From contig JAESUZ010004792.1 of the NCBI GenBank assembly GCA_017311185.1, positions 1,860,001 to 1,924,000 of the forward strand: 64,000 nucleotides of DNA, written 5' to 3'. The stretch comes from Proteles cristata cristata. Taxonomy: Eukaryota; Chordata; Mammalia; Carnivora; Hyaenidae. Below the pieces are notes generated by a model. That model was not told the origin of the DNA and ran no database searches. It worked only from the letters and a program-made list of their open reading frames with translations. The position numbers and the translations under genes were made by a program. Position 1 is the first letter of the stretch. Each line of letters begins with the position of its first letter. Shown one piece after another: positions 1-11,389 of this stretch.

Positions 1-632
1 CCTTATGTGTTTCCAAATTAGACAAGATCATTCTTCTGGTCTCATAGTTGGAAAATATGAGTGGATGGCAGGCCAACACTTCTAAAACAATTTCAGAAAT
101 CTGGTAAGCCTATGACTCAGGAAGAGATATCCTCTAACTCCATTGAGTAAGAAATTTTATAAGCGCTTCTGCCCATTAATGAGGAACTAAAAAGTGACTC
201 AATCTCATGGGGAAACAAACTGCACACCACTGAAGTGGTGTTGTGCACAAAGTGTGCAGGACAGTTAACAGGTATGCCCTTTTCATTTTCTTTGGTAAGT
301 TTACAGAATAAACTGAATTTGCCAAAATTCACATTTACACTGTCTGCTAAATATGCAGATATGTGAGCAAAGTCTAGTTTATGCTTGTACAATAAAATAC
401 CTTCTTTAGTTTCATTAAAATCTTCATGAAAGTTGAGATGATTTGAAACTATTTCTTTTACCCAAAACAAAATACCTGAGTTTGGGGACCATTTTTTGTT
501 GTTGTTGATGTGATTCCACATATCACTTGATACACTGTACAAGGCACGATTGCTAGTAAGATGGGACATAAACAGCTCTAAATTGCAAGGACTGACACAT
601 CTGTCATCAAAATTTTCTTTTTGTTCTCTCAC
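1..632 (-). pseudogene. hAT-type transposase-derived pseudogene (partial)
   Basis: Read on the minus strand, 632-117 is an open frame of 171 codons whose C-terminal half resembles the RNase H-like core of hAT transposases and the host proteins derived from them. I see an ISAYLADSVNVNFGK stretch, matching the family's 'AY-AD-NVNFG' block with its conserved Asp. A CPAHFVHN motif follows about 27 residues later, the usual 'C-AH-VHN' block, and then an FPHEIESL segment. After the stop near 117 the homology continues in another frame through 1-110: a translated KCWPAIHSYF corresponds to the 'MWPALKSYF' block. The frame therefore broke by frameshift and stop and continues past the left edge. The first 75 or so residues are not recognisable. 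A BED finger would lie further upstream and is not seen. The function is lost or unknown. It could be a decayed copy of a domesticated gene (KIAA1586/ZBED-like) or a relic of the transposon. Family assignment is from motif memory, not alignment. Confidence 0.7.
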
Positions 633-808
633 TGGTCATTGTAGTTGCAACTTATAAATGAAGCAATATAACTTAACTCAGTCTCATAGAGCAATTAAGA
701 GAACAATACAAGAAACAATAGTACATATTTATTCATGCAGTAGGTCCAAGCTAATTCAGGCATTACTATTTACAGCTGAGATTTGGTATCTTTTTGGGAA
801 ATGGAAAC

Positions 809-973
809 TTTTTTTAATGTTTATTTATTTTGAGAGAGAGAGAGAGAGAATGAATCCCAAGCAGGCTCTTTGCTGTCAGTGTGGAGCTTGCTGTGGGACT
901 CCATCTCATGAGATCATGATTTGAGCCTAAACAAAGAGTCAGGCGATTAACTGACTGAGCCACCTAGGCGCCC
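809..973 (-). mobile_element. CAN SINE (older type), minus strand
   Basis: A poly-T start and TTTATTTATTTTGAGAGAGAG lie on the left, and the tRNA-like head (GAGCCACCTAGGCGCCC) is at the right end. This is a tRNA-Lys-derived carnivore SINE in reverse orientation. The middle is shortened and diverged (AATCCCAAGCAGGCTC, TCATGAGATCATGA), as expected of an older copy. Confidence 0.9.
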
Positions 974-2065
974 AAGGAGATGAAAGCTTTTAATTAATTT
1001 AAAAGTACCTGCCTGTCTAAGCCTGGACTTATGAAATTCAGTTTCCATATGTACTTTCTCATCCTTTCATTATGCTGAATCCCCAGGCATTTTCTGAATG
1101 TTATGCAGAGTTCTTGCATCAGGTATTTACCTGCCAAATTCAGCTGTGTGTGCCTGTCCATCTGTCATTAAAGTAAAACTTTTTCAGTAATGTCTGGGTC
1201 AGAATGACATTTGTATTGTAACTGTTCTCATTTTCATAATCTGAACTCTTAGAAAACATGGTCACAATGTTTACACATTCTGGACATGATGCATAACAAT
1301 GACTCCACAGGCAATGTCACAGATGGAGTTACTGCTCACCATTACACCACAGTTGCACATGTAAGCCACATTGTTCCAAATGAAGCACCAATGCTTACAC
1401 AACTTTGATGTGAGCTGCAAGTCCTGGCTGCCAGCATTAATAGGATAACAGTGACTCTGTAAGGCAGCTAATCTGTGTCACACTCAAACCAGTATTACTC
1501 CTAGCCCCTGTTTGGGGAGACTGCTATATGAGTTTTGTATATTTTCCTTAAACTTCTCTATGCATTCCCTAAAACCAGGACTTTTGCATTCCAGGAATGG
1601 GTTTCCCAGGATGCAGAATTTTTAGTGCTAAAACCATGATGGTCCTGGACTAACAAGGTTGGTTATATAGCCAAGCAGGTTCCCCCAGTCCACACCTATC
1701 TCCTTCCTTACGTGCCTCCAACTTCTCCAACAGCTTCATATCCCCATAGGAAAGTGACAGATACCTGAGAAAGATTCTGTAACTAATTCTGTGTGTGCCT
1801 CTGGCTCCCAGCTGCTTATCAAACTGTTTCTAGCATTTGAATTGCAGGAGGTGTTACAAGGTAAACATATTTTTATTGAAATCTCTCTACCCACTAACTT
1901 ATTTTATTTTATTATTTTATTTTGGAAGAGTGGCTTCCTGCAGCCACACCACTGAGTGAGAGAAAGACTGAGAATAGTTTGTTTTTTTTTTTTTCCTTTT
2001 AATCACAAGAGGCTGGCAGGTTGGGCCTGGCAAACTGACAGAGTCCAGAGTCAGCATGATGTGGA
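974..2065. other. no gene recognised
   Basis: This is AT-leaning unique sequence. I see no ORF with recognisable content and no structural RNA. It ends in an (ATTTT)-rich stretch (about 1900-1922) and a poly-T run (1982-1995). Confidence 0.5.
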
Positions 2066-2069
2066 TGGC

Positions 2070-2148
2070 AGTATGCCCACAAAGCTGTGTGACACTGAGC
2101 AAGTCATTTATTCTCTCTGGTTCTCATTTTCAAATCTTATAGCAAAAA
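2070..2148 (+). repeat. MIR fragment
   Basis: The stretch around AGCTGTGTGACACTGAGCAAGT followed by CTCTCTGGTTCTCATTTTC matches the core of MIR, an ancient tRNA-derived SINE. The fragment is short and diverged. Confidence 0.5.
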
Positions 2149-2149
2149 A

Positions 2150-3060
2150 CAAATAACCCAATTAAAAAATGGTCAAAGACTGTAACAGATATTCCTCTGA
2201 AGAAGATATACAAATGGCCAATAAGCACATGAAAAGCCACTCAATGTAATTCACCATCAGGGCAATTCAAATTAAAATCACAATATCATCTTAAATCTGT
2301 TAGGATGGCTATTATCAAACAACACCAAATTTAACACATGTGGGTGAGGATGTAGCAATTGAAACCTTGTGTACTGTTGGTGGGAATGTAAAATGATACA
2401 GTTACTATGGAGAGTAGTATGGAAGTTTCTCAAAAACTAAAAATGGAACTACCCTATGATCCCACTTCTGGATATTTAAGAGAATTGAAATTAGAATCTT
2501 AAAGAGGTATTTTCACTCCTATGCTCATTGCTGTATTATTTATAGAAAGGCAGATATGGAAACAAACTATGTGTCCATCAGTGGATAAATGGATAAAGAA
2601 AATGTGGGGGGTACCTGGGTGGCTCAGTCAGTTAAGCCACCCATTCTTGATTTTGGCTCAAGACCATGAGATCATGCCCTGTGTAGGGCTCCATGCTGAC
2701 AGCACAGAGCCTACTTGAGATTCTCTCTCTTTTCTTCTCCCTTGCCTCCTCCCCCACTTGCATGTGTGTACACATTCTCTTAAAATAAATAAATAAAATT
2801 AAAAATGAATAAATAAATAAATAAAAGTCACAATGATAGAAACAGAGAGTAGAATGGTATTTGCCAGGGGTTAGAGATGGTGGAAATTCACTAATCAACA
2901 GTTATAAAGTTACTGTTATGCAAGATGAACAAATTCTAGAGACCTGCTGGACAACAGAGAGCCTATAGTTACCAGTATTATATTGAACATTTAAAATTTG
3001 ATTAAGAGGGTAGATCTCATGTTAAGTGTTTTTACTAAAATAAAATAAATAAATAAAATG
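2150..3060 (+). mobile_element. old L1M 3' end, split by a SINE
   Basis: 2150-2606 reads like the end of L1 ORF2 on the plus strand (AATGGCCAATAAGCACATGA, TTGGTGGGAATGTAAAATGA, ATCAGTGGATAAATGGATAAA). 2826-3060 continues as L1M 3' UTR (GGTATTTGCCAGGGGTTAGA, GACAACAGAGAGCCTATAGT) and ends in an A-rich tail. A CAN SINE (2607-2825) separates the two parts. Stops are frequent, so this is a long-dead mammalian-wide L1. Confidence 0.85.
2607..2825 (+). mobile_element. CAN SINE, plus strand
   Basis: The head GGTACCTGGGTGGCTCAGTC is followed by a diverged body, a CT-rich stretch and an (AAAT)n tail. It is inserted in the L1M 3' end and is therefore younger than that element. No clean target-site duplication is visible. 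Confidence 0.92.
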
Positions 3061-4002
3061 AGAGGTCTCCACTATTCTTTCACATAGGTTTGCTAGGCGT
3101 TGTTATGTGTTAAGCACTCTACTAGGTGCATTAGTGAGCTGTTCATCACTGACCCAAATAGATAGGATGCTTGCCTGAAACACATTTACCTTGGGGAAGA
3201 TAGATTGGCAGCTGCACCCTCAAGGGTATCAGTATCATCTGGGGGCCCTAGTCTCTGATGCCAATTATTGACTGAGTTTCCTTTTCTCTTCTTGTGCACT
3301 CACAGACATCAAGTTGTTGGCTATACTGTCCCTAAGGAGTCCGCCAATCTGAGAACTGGGAAAGGAGTCTGCACACCTGACTCTAAAAAGTTACTCAGTT
3401 TCTTTAAGCCCCATATTTAAAACGGGATAATAATAGAGTTGAGATAGTATTTAATTATGTGATACTTGGAAAGACTGCAAATGGTGCCTGCCACTTGGTA
3501 AGCAGTGAATATTAGCTTTTGTTTTTATTGCATCTGAGAAAACACATGATTGCTGGGGTCTTCCACACTCTGTCCATTTCTCAGAGGCCCCAGCATCTCA
3601 CATAAGATGGTTATTCTAGCTTGTTGGTCAACCTTTTGCAGTATTACCTCTGCTATCATTGCTTCCCAGATTTTTTTTCTAATTTTAAGCCAAACCCCAC
3701 TCACAGATACTTTAGTTATTTTTCCTCTTGTTTCCCTCCTACCATTTCCAGAAATAATATAGAACTGCCAATCCCTTCCTTGCATAGAAGCTCAAGGTTC
3801 TAGGGGTTGTGTTAACAACTTGCTCACCCCCCCATAGGGTTCTGTCCTGGACCTCTAGAGCCTTGCTCATTTGCACATTTGAAGCATCCTTTATCACTCT
3901 TTTTCTTCCAACATCATTCTCAGATCAGAAGCCCTTGGACCAAGGTCTGTATATCCCTCATGACACTTCTAACTTATTACTTTATGCTCTCTCAAAATGT
4001 TT
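3061..4002. other. no gene recognised; contains a MIR
   Basis: Apart from the MIR remnant at 3388-3525 and possible old L2-like sequence near 3080-3150, I see nothing that supports a gene. The open frames on both strands here have no recognisable content. Confidence 0.45.
3388..3525 (+). repeat. MIR, plus orientation
   Basis: It has the MIR order: 'GTTACTCAGTTTCTTTAAGC', then an AAACGGGATAATAATAG block, then a tail-like segment ending GGTAAGCAGTGAATATTAG. Confidence 0.65.
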
Positions 4003-4018
4003 TCTGATTTATTATCTT

Positions 4019-4093
4019 TTTTTTTTTTTTTTTTTTACAAATAGTTTATTGTCAAGTTGGTTTCCATATAACACCCAGTGCTCATCCCCACAA
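4019..4093 (-). mobile_element. 75-bp L1 3'-end stub with perfect TSD
   Basis: A T run (the poly-A tail on the minus strand) is followed by ACAAATAGTTTATTGTCAAG and CCATATAACACCCAGTGCTC, the last bases of the carnivore L1 3' UTR. The 16-bp TSD TCTGATTTATTATCTT occurs at 4003-4018 and 4094-4109. This is a complete but extremely 5'-truncated insertion by target-primed reverse transcription. Its 3' UTR matches the L1s at 11390 and 49888. Confidence 0.95.
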
Positions 4094-4109
4094 TCTGATT
4101 TATTATCTT

Positions 4110-5454
4110 ATTTGGTCTTCACATACATACAAAACAAAACTTTTGGACTCTGCAGTGAGAGTCTCATCCCTCTCATCCAACAGACCAAGAAGCTGAGATC
4201 TAGAGAAGTTTCGAGTGGTCATAGGGAAGGAGGGGTTTTACAGCCAGGACCCCGATTCCTCATAAAGAGAGGATGTTCTCTTGACACCAGGCAGCTTTGA
4301 TTCACCCACAGTGAAGTTATTTTTGGCTGTTCCCTACCTGCATTGGCTAACCTTGTGCTGCTCCATTCTGTAACAGGATTTGATATGAATGTCCACAGCC
4401 AGAGAGCTCTTCTGGGTGACTTATTCCTGATGGCTGGTAACTGGCAGACCTCAATATGCTTCTTCTGGTATGTGCTCCCTGAAGCTTTCTGCTTGTAAGA
4501 ACATGCACTGGTGAATGTCTGGATGTGTATGTGTACATATACACACTCATCCCCCTAAGCAGGATGGAATAGCATCTCTTAGGGAAGAAGCAAAAGTGTT
4601 CCTGCTTTCTGGGGGGATTGTTGGATGGGAGGTTTAAATGCCCCCATACCCAGGCACCTTGGAGACAGTTTTCTGGGAGCTCATCAGAAGAAGATCATGT
4701 CCAATGGGCCTGCTCTTCCCAGGATAACAGCACAGGACCACTGTCAGGAACTTGCACTACTGGCACTATCTCTGCCCTTGGCTCTTCCTCAGCCACCTTT
4801 TGATCATGCAGAAAAACCCAGAATCATCAGGGAACTAGTTTAAAATTCCTGAGTCACACAATGAAGGTGTAAATATAATCGTGGTCTCCTGAGTTTCGTT
4901 CTTTAGAGGCAGAAAAGAGGAGACTGTTTACATTATGCACATATCTATGGAGGCTGCTGGTGAGGGCCACCAGGCTGGCAAGAAGTAGCAGCTGGGGCAG
5001 GGCAGGTCTGTCGCCAATTTCTCCATTGGCTGCCAATAGGCTCACAGACCTGGCAGGCTTCTGTGGTTTCTGTGAGCATCCTGAGGCCAGAAAGTTGTGT
5101 CTGAGCTGCCAATTTGCTACAAAGCCATTGTATCTTTGTTCTACAAATCACCAGAACTTCCTAGATTAGGCCGTAGAGACATTCATTTCATAATTTGTAA
5201 GACTGACTTTTATTTTCCTCTCCTGTGTTTTTTTTCCCTTATGTTTTTTTATTCCATTTTATTATTGATTTTCTCCCCAGTGAGTCCAATGGTGCTTGTG
5301 TTTCCACACTCTGTTTGGATCTGAAATGTTTAAATCCTCAGTGAAGTTCTCTGCTCTGGCTCTTTCCACTGCTTCTCTGGCAGAGGCTGGGAAAGGGTCC
5401 CAGGGGCCAGGTGTCAAATGAGCTGGGTCTTTTCAAAAGAGACCAAACAATATA
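4110..5454. other. no gene recognised
   Basis: Apparently unique sequence. Short frames on both strands overlap without recognisable motifs, and I see no RNA gene or clear repeat. Confidence 0.45.
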
Positions 5455-5572
5455 GACTGTGATCTTGGCAAGTCACATAACCTCTGTGGCTTCCTTATTC
5501 TTGTCTATAATATGAAGATTATAATATTTGGCTGCCTTTACAGTGTAAATAGTAAGGCAATATGTCAATGTA
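5455..5572 (+). repeat. MIR, plus orientation
   Basis: GATCTTGGCAAGTCACATAA, CCTCTGTGGCTTCCTTATTC and an AATATGAAGATTATAATA block match the MIR core in order. Confidence 0.65.
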
Positions 5573-5574
5573 TT

Positions 5575-5740
5575 TTTCCACTCATTTGTTCATTTTATTC
5601 TTTCATTAGTAGGCTATACCAATTAGTGGGTCTACAAACTAAGGATACAATAAAGAACAAGAGAGAAAATTGTGGCATTCACTTTCTAGAAGGCAACACA
5701 GATAATAAACGAATATATGAATCAGGAAGCAATCTGTGTG
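5575..5740 (-). repeat. L2 3' end, minus strand
   Basis: The run 'CTCATTTGTTCATTTTATTC ... GGATACAATAAAGAACAAGA ... CACTTTCTAGAAGGCAACAC AGATAATAAACGAATA' is the reverse complement of the L2 3' region. That consensus in this orientation has CATTCAACA, GGATACAG-GAACAAAAC, ACATTCTAGTGG and AGACAATAAAC blocks. Confidence 0.65.
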
Positions 5741-6034
5741 TGTGGATGGGCATGTAGGATTTTATGATGGAGAATCCTGTGTTTTCCATTTATGGAATTA
5801 GGTGAATACAGTGTGGCTTGCCAAGTCTAGCACATACAGCCTGGAAGGAATGTTCTCAGAACTCCATGACTGATCTCTCTGGGCATCTCTTTAGCTAACG
5901 CAGTGCCGTTAGCAGGATATCTGGTGTTTGGGCAGCCCCATGCAGTGTCCTCCAGAGAGAAATGTACTCTGAAAGACAGAAAGATGGGATGAATCAGAGA
6001 AGGAAATTTTGTGTCAAAATACTGTTGCATATCT

Positions 6035-6176
6035 ATTTATAACCTTGGGTAATTACTTAACCTTCTAAGCCTCAGTTTCTTTATCTGCAAAACAAGAATG
6101 AAGATACCTAACTTCACAATCCATGTAAAGCTCTATGCAAAGTCTTCGAATGTAGTCAGTACACAATAAATGTTAC
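6035..6176 (+). repeat. MIR, plus orientation
   Basis: It has CTTGGGTAATTACTTAACCT, AAGCCTCAGTTTCTTTATCT, AAAACAAGAATGAAGATACC and a terminal ACACAATAAATGTTA, a nearly complete MIR core and 3' part. A CAN SINE is inserted at its 3' end. Confidence 0.8.
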
Positions 6177-6398
6177 CTTTTTTTCTTGTTTATTTACTTT
6201 GAGAGACAGAGAGAAGGAGAGAGAGAGAGAGAGAGAGATGGAGTGAGAGAGAGGACAGGAGTGGGAGTGGGGGGAGAGTAGAGACAGAATCCCAAGCAGG
6301 CTCCGTGCTCAGTACAGACCCCAATACGACTGTGAGGTCATGACCTGAGCCAAAATCAAAAGTTGGTTACTTAACTGACTGAGCCACCCAGGCACCCC
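6177..6398 (-). mobile_element. CAN SINE (older type), minus strand
   Basis: The poly-T and TTTACTTTGAGAGACAGAG end is on the left and the head GAGCCACCCAGGCACCCC on the right. A near-perfect 12-bp duplication (AATAAATGTTAC / AATAAATTTTAC) flanks it near 6166-6177 and 6399-6410. The internal purine stretch (6190-6280) is an expanded GA-rich segment. Confidence 0.92.
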
Positions 6399-6790
6399 AA
6401 TAAATTTTACTTCTAAATGCCTTTTTCAGAATGCCATATAATTGGAAGCATACAGTTTGTAGACTCTATCATTTAGTAACAGGACTTCTTTTGCTTAGTA
6501 ATATGCATTTAAGTTTCTTTTATGTCTTTTTTATGGCTTGATAGCTTGTATCTTTTTGGTTCTGAGTAATTTTCTGTTATCTGGAGGTACCACAGTTACG
6601 TCTCCATTCACCTGCTGAAGGACATATTGGTTTCTTCTAAGTTTTGGCAGTTATGAATAAAGCTACTATAAGCATCCATGTGTAAGTTTTTGAGTGGGCA
6701 TTAGTTTTCAACTCCTTTGTGTAAATATAAGGAGTGATAACATGCTTCTTTGATAATATGATTTTCTCTTATTGACATGTCAACAGAAAA
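6399..6790 (-). mobile_element. old L1M 3' fragment, minus strand
   Basis: 'GAATGCCATATAATTGGAAG', 'GGCAGTTATGAATAAAGCTA' and 'CATCCATGTGTAAGTTTTTG' are reverse-complement landmarks of L1M ORF2 and 3' sequence. It is diverged, with no open frame. Confidence 0.75.
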
Positions 6791-9700
6791 AATAATTTCC
6801 TAACTTATTTTTAAAAATACTATTGACCTATTAGTTCATAACTATTCATTGCTGCTTCAATCAGAGTAATTGATTCAGATTGAATCATCACCTCACTTGT
6901 CCTTAAATTCAGCCAATATTTACAAAGTTTCTCACAAGATACTCAACATGGAGCTAGGGACAGAGAAGGAAATCACTTGCCACCTCTAAGACTAGTCCAG
7001 AAACATAGTCAAGAAAGCAAAGGAGTCCAATATAAGGGAAGAAACAAGAGTGAACAGATGTGAATAGAATATAGAGGCCATTTCTACATGGTGAGGCTGC
7101 TTTAGGAAAGGGTTCATAGAGGTAGCAAGATGGGAGGTCATTCCTGAGCCTTCCCTCAAATCTCTTCCCTGAACCCCTGCATGTAGGGCTCTGATCTAGT
7201 CTTCCAACAGTGAAGACTGACTTCACATAAGAGCAGAGTGAAGGGAAATGAATTGTGTATCAACAACCATTTTGCATGTGGGGTCAGTAAGATTTAATGA
7301 CTGAGGGGATACAGTGCCAAAACTGAAAAGGCAAAATTCCTAGAGCAAGCCTGGGATATTCATGTGTACCTGCAGGTGGACATGCAAAAATATGCGTGGA
7401 CATGTAACTTTTATAGCTCATCATTCTCTGCATTGAGGGGAATTAGATGTAATTGTGGCCATGACTTTTAACCAGATGACATGAAATTTATGTCCTAGAG
7501 GTTGACATGATACTTCCCTGTTCATTACCCAGAAAAGAATTTATTACTTACTCTATTGGGGATAAGATGGGTTACTTGTAATACATTTATTCAACATGGC
7601 CAGTACTCTCCTCTGTCTTTTCTGAGCAGCCTCTGCTGTTTTCTCATCTCCCTGATCAGACGTGATGGCAAACTGGGCTAGGTATACCTGCCTCAGAAAA
7701 TTCAGAGGAATACTTTCCCTTTTTTTCCTGCTTTACCCAGAACAGATCCCTCTGATTGAGCTCTGTGGCCAGGCTCAGCCCCTATTCACAGTTCCATCTA
7801 GTGTAACTGATTTGTGACTCCTCTCTACAAATGTGCTGATTACTTAAATTGAATCTTCATGCTCAGGCATTTAATGGAAGCTTCAGATGTAAAATTGTTT
7901 ACAAATTCAGACTTTCTTGAGTCTGAACTCTGAATGTGAGAACTATGTTTACATAAATGTATGAGTGATAAAAGGAAGGCACAGGTCCTATTAAATATTC
8001 ATCATGTCAGCTTTCTGCTTGCCACAGGTGTGTTGGAGTAGCTGGAACCCTGTAGATTTCTGGGTAATTTCTCATCTTGGGAATTGTCATGGTAAGATGA
8101 GCTGGATACATCTCTGTGTGAGAATACTCTTCAATTCCTCTTCACAGTTTCAAACCATCCAACTATCCCTATACTTTGAATAATATTTTAGCACTATCAC
8201 CATCCTCTCCCGCTGCCTTAGCTGCTAGTCAAGGTTCTGAATGTTTTATTCCACATAACAGAACCTCCCTGACTTACTCCAACCTACAGCAGCTGTGTTA
8301 GACACTTCCTAGGTATCTCCTCATATTTCCAGCCTGCCAGCCTCGCAGTTCCATGGACTTCTTCCATATCTCAGCTGCTACCACAGCCTAATACTTACAC
8401 TTGGGGCTTTGAGATTCTGTGATGTGTCCTGATGGATGTCTTTTGTCCTGGATTGTAGAGCCTTCCAGTGGCTGTTACTGTGAAGCCATACCTACTAGTC
8501 ACTTGCTGAGTGTATGACTTGTTTGATTACATTCAGATTTGGGTGGGCTACCATGCCATAATTAGGATCTGACTATCCAAGCATCTGCCAAAGGGCTGGA
8601 TGGCAAGATCCAACAGAGAGGGAACTAATTCTCCATGAAGTAAACTGGACAAATGGAAACCAAGATATAAGATGGAGGCAGGAGGTTAAATTTTCACCCT
8701 ACTCTCCCATGGACTACTTCAGTGTGTTTTTCCTGTAGTCCCTGTGAAGAAATTCTATGCAAACAAACACATGAATATATAGAATATTAGTATGTTTTTC
8801 ATGGCTTATTATGAAACAAAGACCGGTATAGTATCACATAACCCTGAGTTACTTTTCCTTCTTTTCTACATCTATAATTTGTTTCATTACCACACTAAGA
8901 ATACATTTTTTAAATAAAGCATAAGTTAAAATTTTTATTTTAGGTTTCCCCCCCTAGGGAAGGTAAGCTAAATGAATCATACCAAGAATGGTTCTAGAAA
9001 GCTAACTATCAGGGTGTGGTTTTGGTATTGGATTATGTTATGACTTGGTTAATTGTGGAGCATAGTGTGGTGATGGTAAGTCACAGTTCAACAATAGATT
9101 ACAAGTAAAGTTGAAATAAAGAAGTTCATTATTCATAGGTCCTGGGGGAAGTACATAGTTTGCATCAAGAGGCCACATGGGGAGGTCAAGGCAGAGTGCA
9201 AACAAAATGATTGGTAAGACCTGGGGCACATGTCTTTATTAGGATCTATGGATGGAATGCTTTAACTCCTGGATTAAGGCTAGATTGATCAATTCAAACC
9301 GAAAGAGTAGGGTTTGGTGAGTTCCATGAGGGTTCATATCTAAGTGCACAGCACAAGTCAGTAGGAGGCATAGAAGATTGTTGATCACAAGGGCTACTGG
9401 GAAATCGTATTTGGAATTTACAATTGCATGTGATTCTATGGGCAGTTGTCTACAATGTGCACTTGCATGAGGGAATAGTGTCAGTTTAGGGTCCCTACAG
9501 GCTGCTTGGCCTAACAAAATGGATGGTGTGGCAGTGATACCATGGAGTATCTTTTAAATATCAATACATTGCTTATTTGAGAACAATTGAATCATATCAA
9601 TGATGGTAAGTGGTATAGTAGGAATCCCTAGTATACAGGGTATCTTATGTGGTTTCCTTTCAAATCAAAGCCTAAGACAATTTGTTGAGTACAGGTAGTT

Positions 9701-11372
9701 TCTTTGGGAAGTGATCTCAGGAAGCAGAAGTGAGAAAGATGGGAGACTAGCAGATAGTGAGGAAAAGTCAATATAAATATGTATTATTGAGATAATCTAT
9801 ATGAGATTAAAAAAAAAGACTAAATTTGCTGGACCCTTGCAATAAAATATGTCCTGGAATCTTCCACTTGTAAATAATTAAGATGAAGCATTTAGTTAGA
9901 GCCCCATCTCACATTATTTAAGAATTATCTCCAGAGATGTTAACTCCCTAGCACTTCTACAGCAGTCTTGCGCTTGGGCCAGTAATCCAGGGCAAGAGAT
10001 GGGTAGTATCACATAATAGAATCTCAATGCCCAAGTGTAACAGATTGGCTGTGGTAGCAAGAGACTATGGGAGGGGAAGGGAGAATGAAGAAGAAAGTAC
10101 AATGAGATGACATTTGTTGCTTGAAAGGGGATACTTCTACCAGAAGGTGAATTTGTACTTGTATGGCATTGAATGTCTCAGGAATGGTTAAAATCAGAGG
10201 AGGCCTAAAGGAATAGTGTGGGATACCAAAGAATCTGCTCTGGTCTGTCCTTGAATAATTCGGATGAGGTGTGCTTTTGGTTATGTCCCTATTAGAGTCC
10301 ACCTTCCTTGGCTCATGAAACAGCAATTGGACCATAGCAGTTGATAGAGTGCTACCATGAGTTTAACTATGGGGAAGTTCTAATCACAACTACTATTCTG
10401 GATATGGTAAAATTAGTGAAGCAGATAAAACCGGTGTGCCAATTATCATTTTATGGTCTCTCACCTCTGAATCCATCCTTCTTTGCCCTGCTTTATGATA
10501 TGGGAGATGGACCCTGTAAACGTTACTCCTTTGCTAGTAGGTGCAGTGTTATGCTTTGTCAATAGAAGGCTCCAGAGGGAAGCTACAAGCCATAGCAGAG
10601 AGTGGGACTTCTACTCCTGATTCCGTGTGTGTGCCTTTTTCCTACTACAGAATGGTTGGCTGCTGGAGGCTTGCAGGGGCACCAGTGGTGCTCCAGTGAG
10701 TTTCTCTGACTAGTTCTGGCCCACCAGCACTCTGTAGTACTTCCCATCCACCTAGCAGACCATAGCCACACGGTCTGGCTATTAGCTCTGTAGGTGAGCC
10801 TTCTTCCTTTTTTGGTAATAAGTTACTCCACACATTTGTTATGCCTATATTCCTTAGAGTTATTTTTTCCTACTTATTTTTCAGCAGTTAATCACATTTT
10901 ACTATTTTACTAGTAAATAGTTCTTTATGTTAAGTTTTCCCTGTTTATATTATTAGAATAGCTTCTCTCTTGACTGGACCATTACATCATTACCATTCTC
11001 TGATTCTTGACATACAGCTACTTCTTTGGTTAATACTTTTTTTTCCCCCCAAATCTCATTATAAGGAAAAACCCGAGGCAGTTTTGTCTTTACATAGCCA
11101 GGACGGAAGTGTACTTGTATTCATGCCTCTCAGCCATGCTAACTTTCTTGATCTCTTAGCATAACATAGCCCAGGGGAACTGAATGGCCTTGACTTTCTA
11201 TGGATCATCATGATGGTCAACCAGGGAACATTACACTAATTAGAATTGGACAGTAATAACTGGCAAGTATTTATGTGCCTTAGTAAGATACAAGCATACC
11301 AAAAAAATGGAAGATAAAAATCATGGCAATGCATTAATTTCTATTAAACTTAGGGTTTAGGTCTAGAATGTG
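6791..11372. other. no gene recognised (4.6 kb)
   Basis: This long interval has no lineage-specific SINE or L1 and no recognisable ORF. The open frames on the minus strand at 9038-9517 and 10024-10335 and the plus frame at 10341-10565 carry no motif I recognise. Very old repeats could be present below my recognition limit, and non-coding functional sequence cannot be excluded. Confidence 0.4.
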
Positions 11373-11389
11373 ATGGTACACCCCCTTCT

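Noticed and set aside
658..924. 88-codon plus-strand frame with clustered cysteines (CCQCGACC)
   Set aside because: The Cys-rich end is translation of the reverse CAN SINE; it is not a zinc finger.
3809..4300. 163-codon plus-strand frame
   Set aside because: It reads through the L1 stub and its poly-T; a phenylalanine run comes from the T tract.
9038..10335. series of minus-strand frames suggesting an old retroviral internal region
   Set aside because: I could not match any protein block with confidence; left as unassigned sequence.
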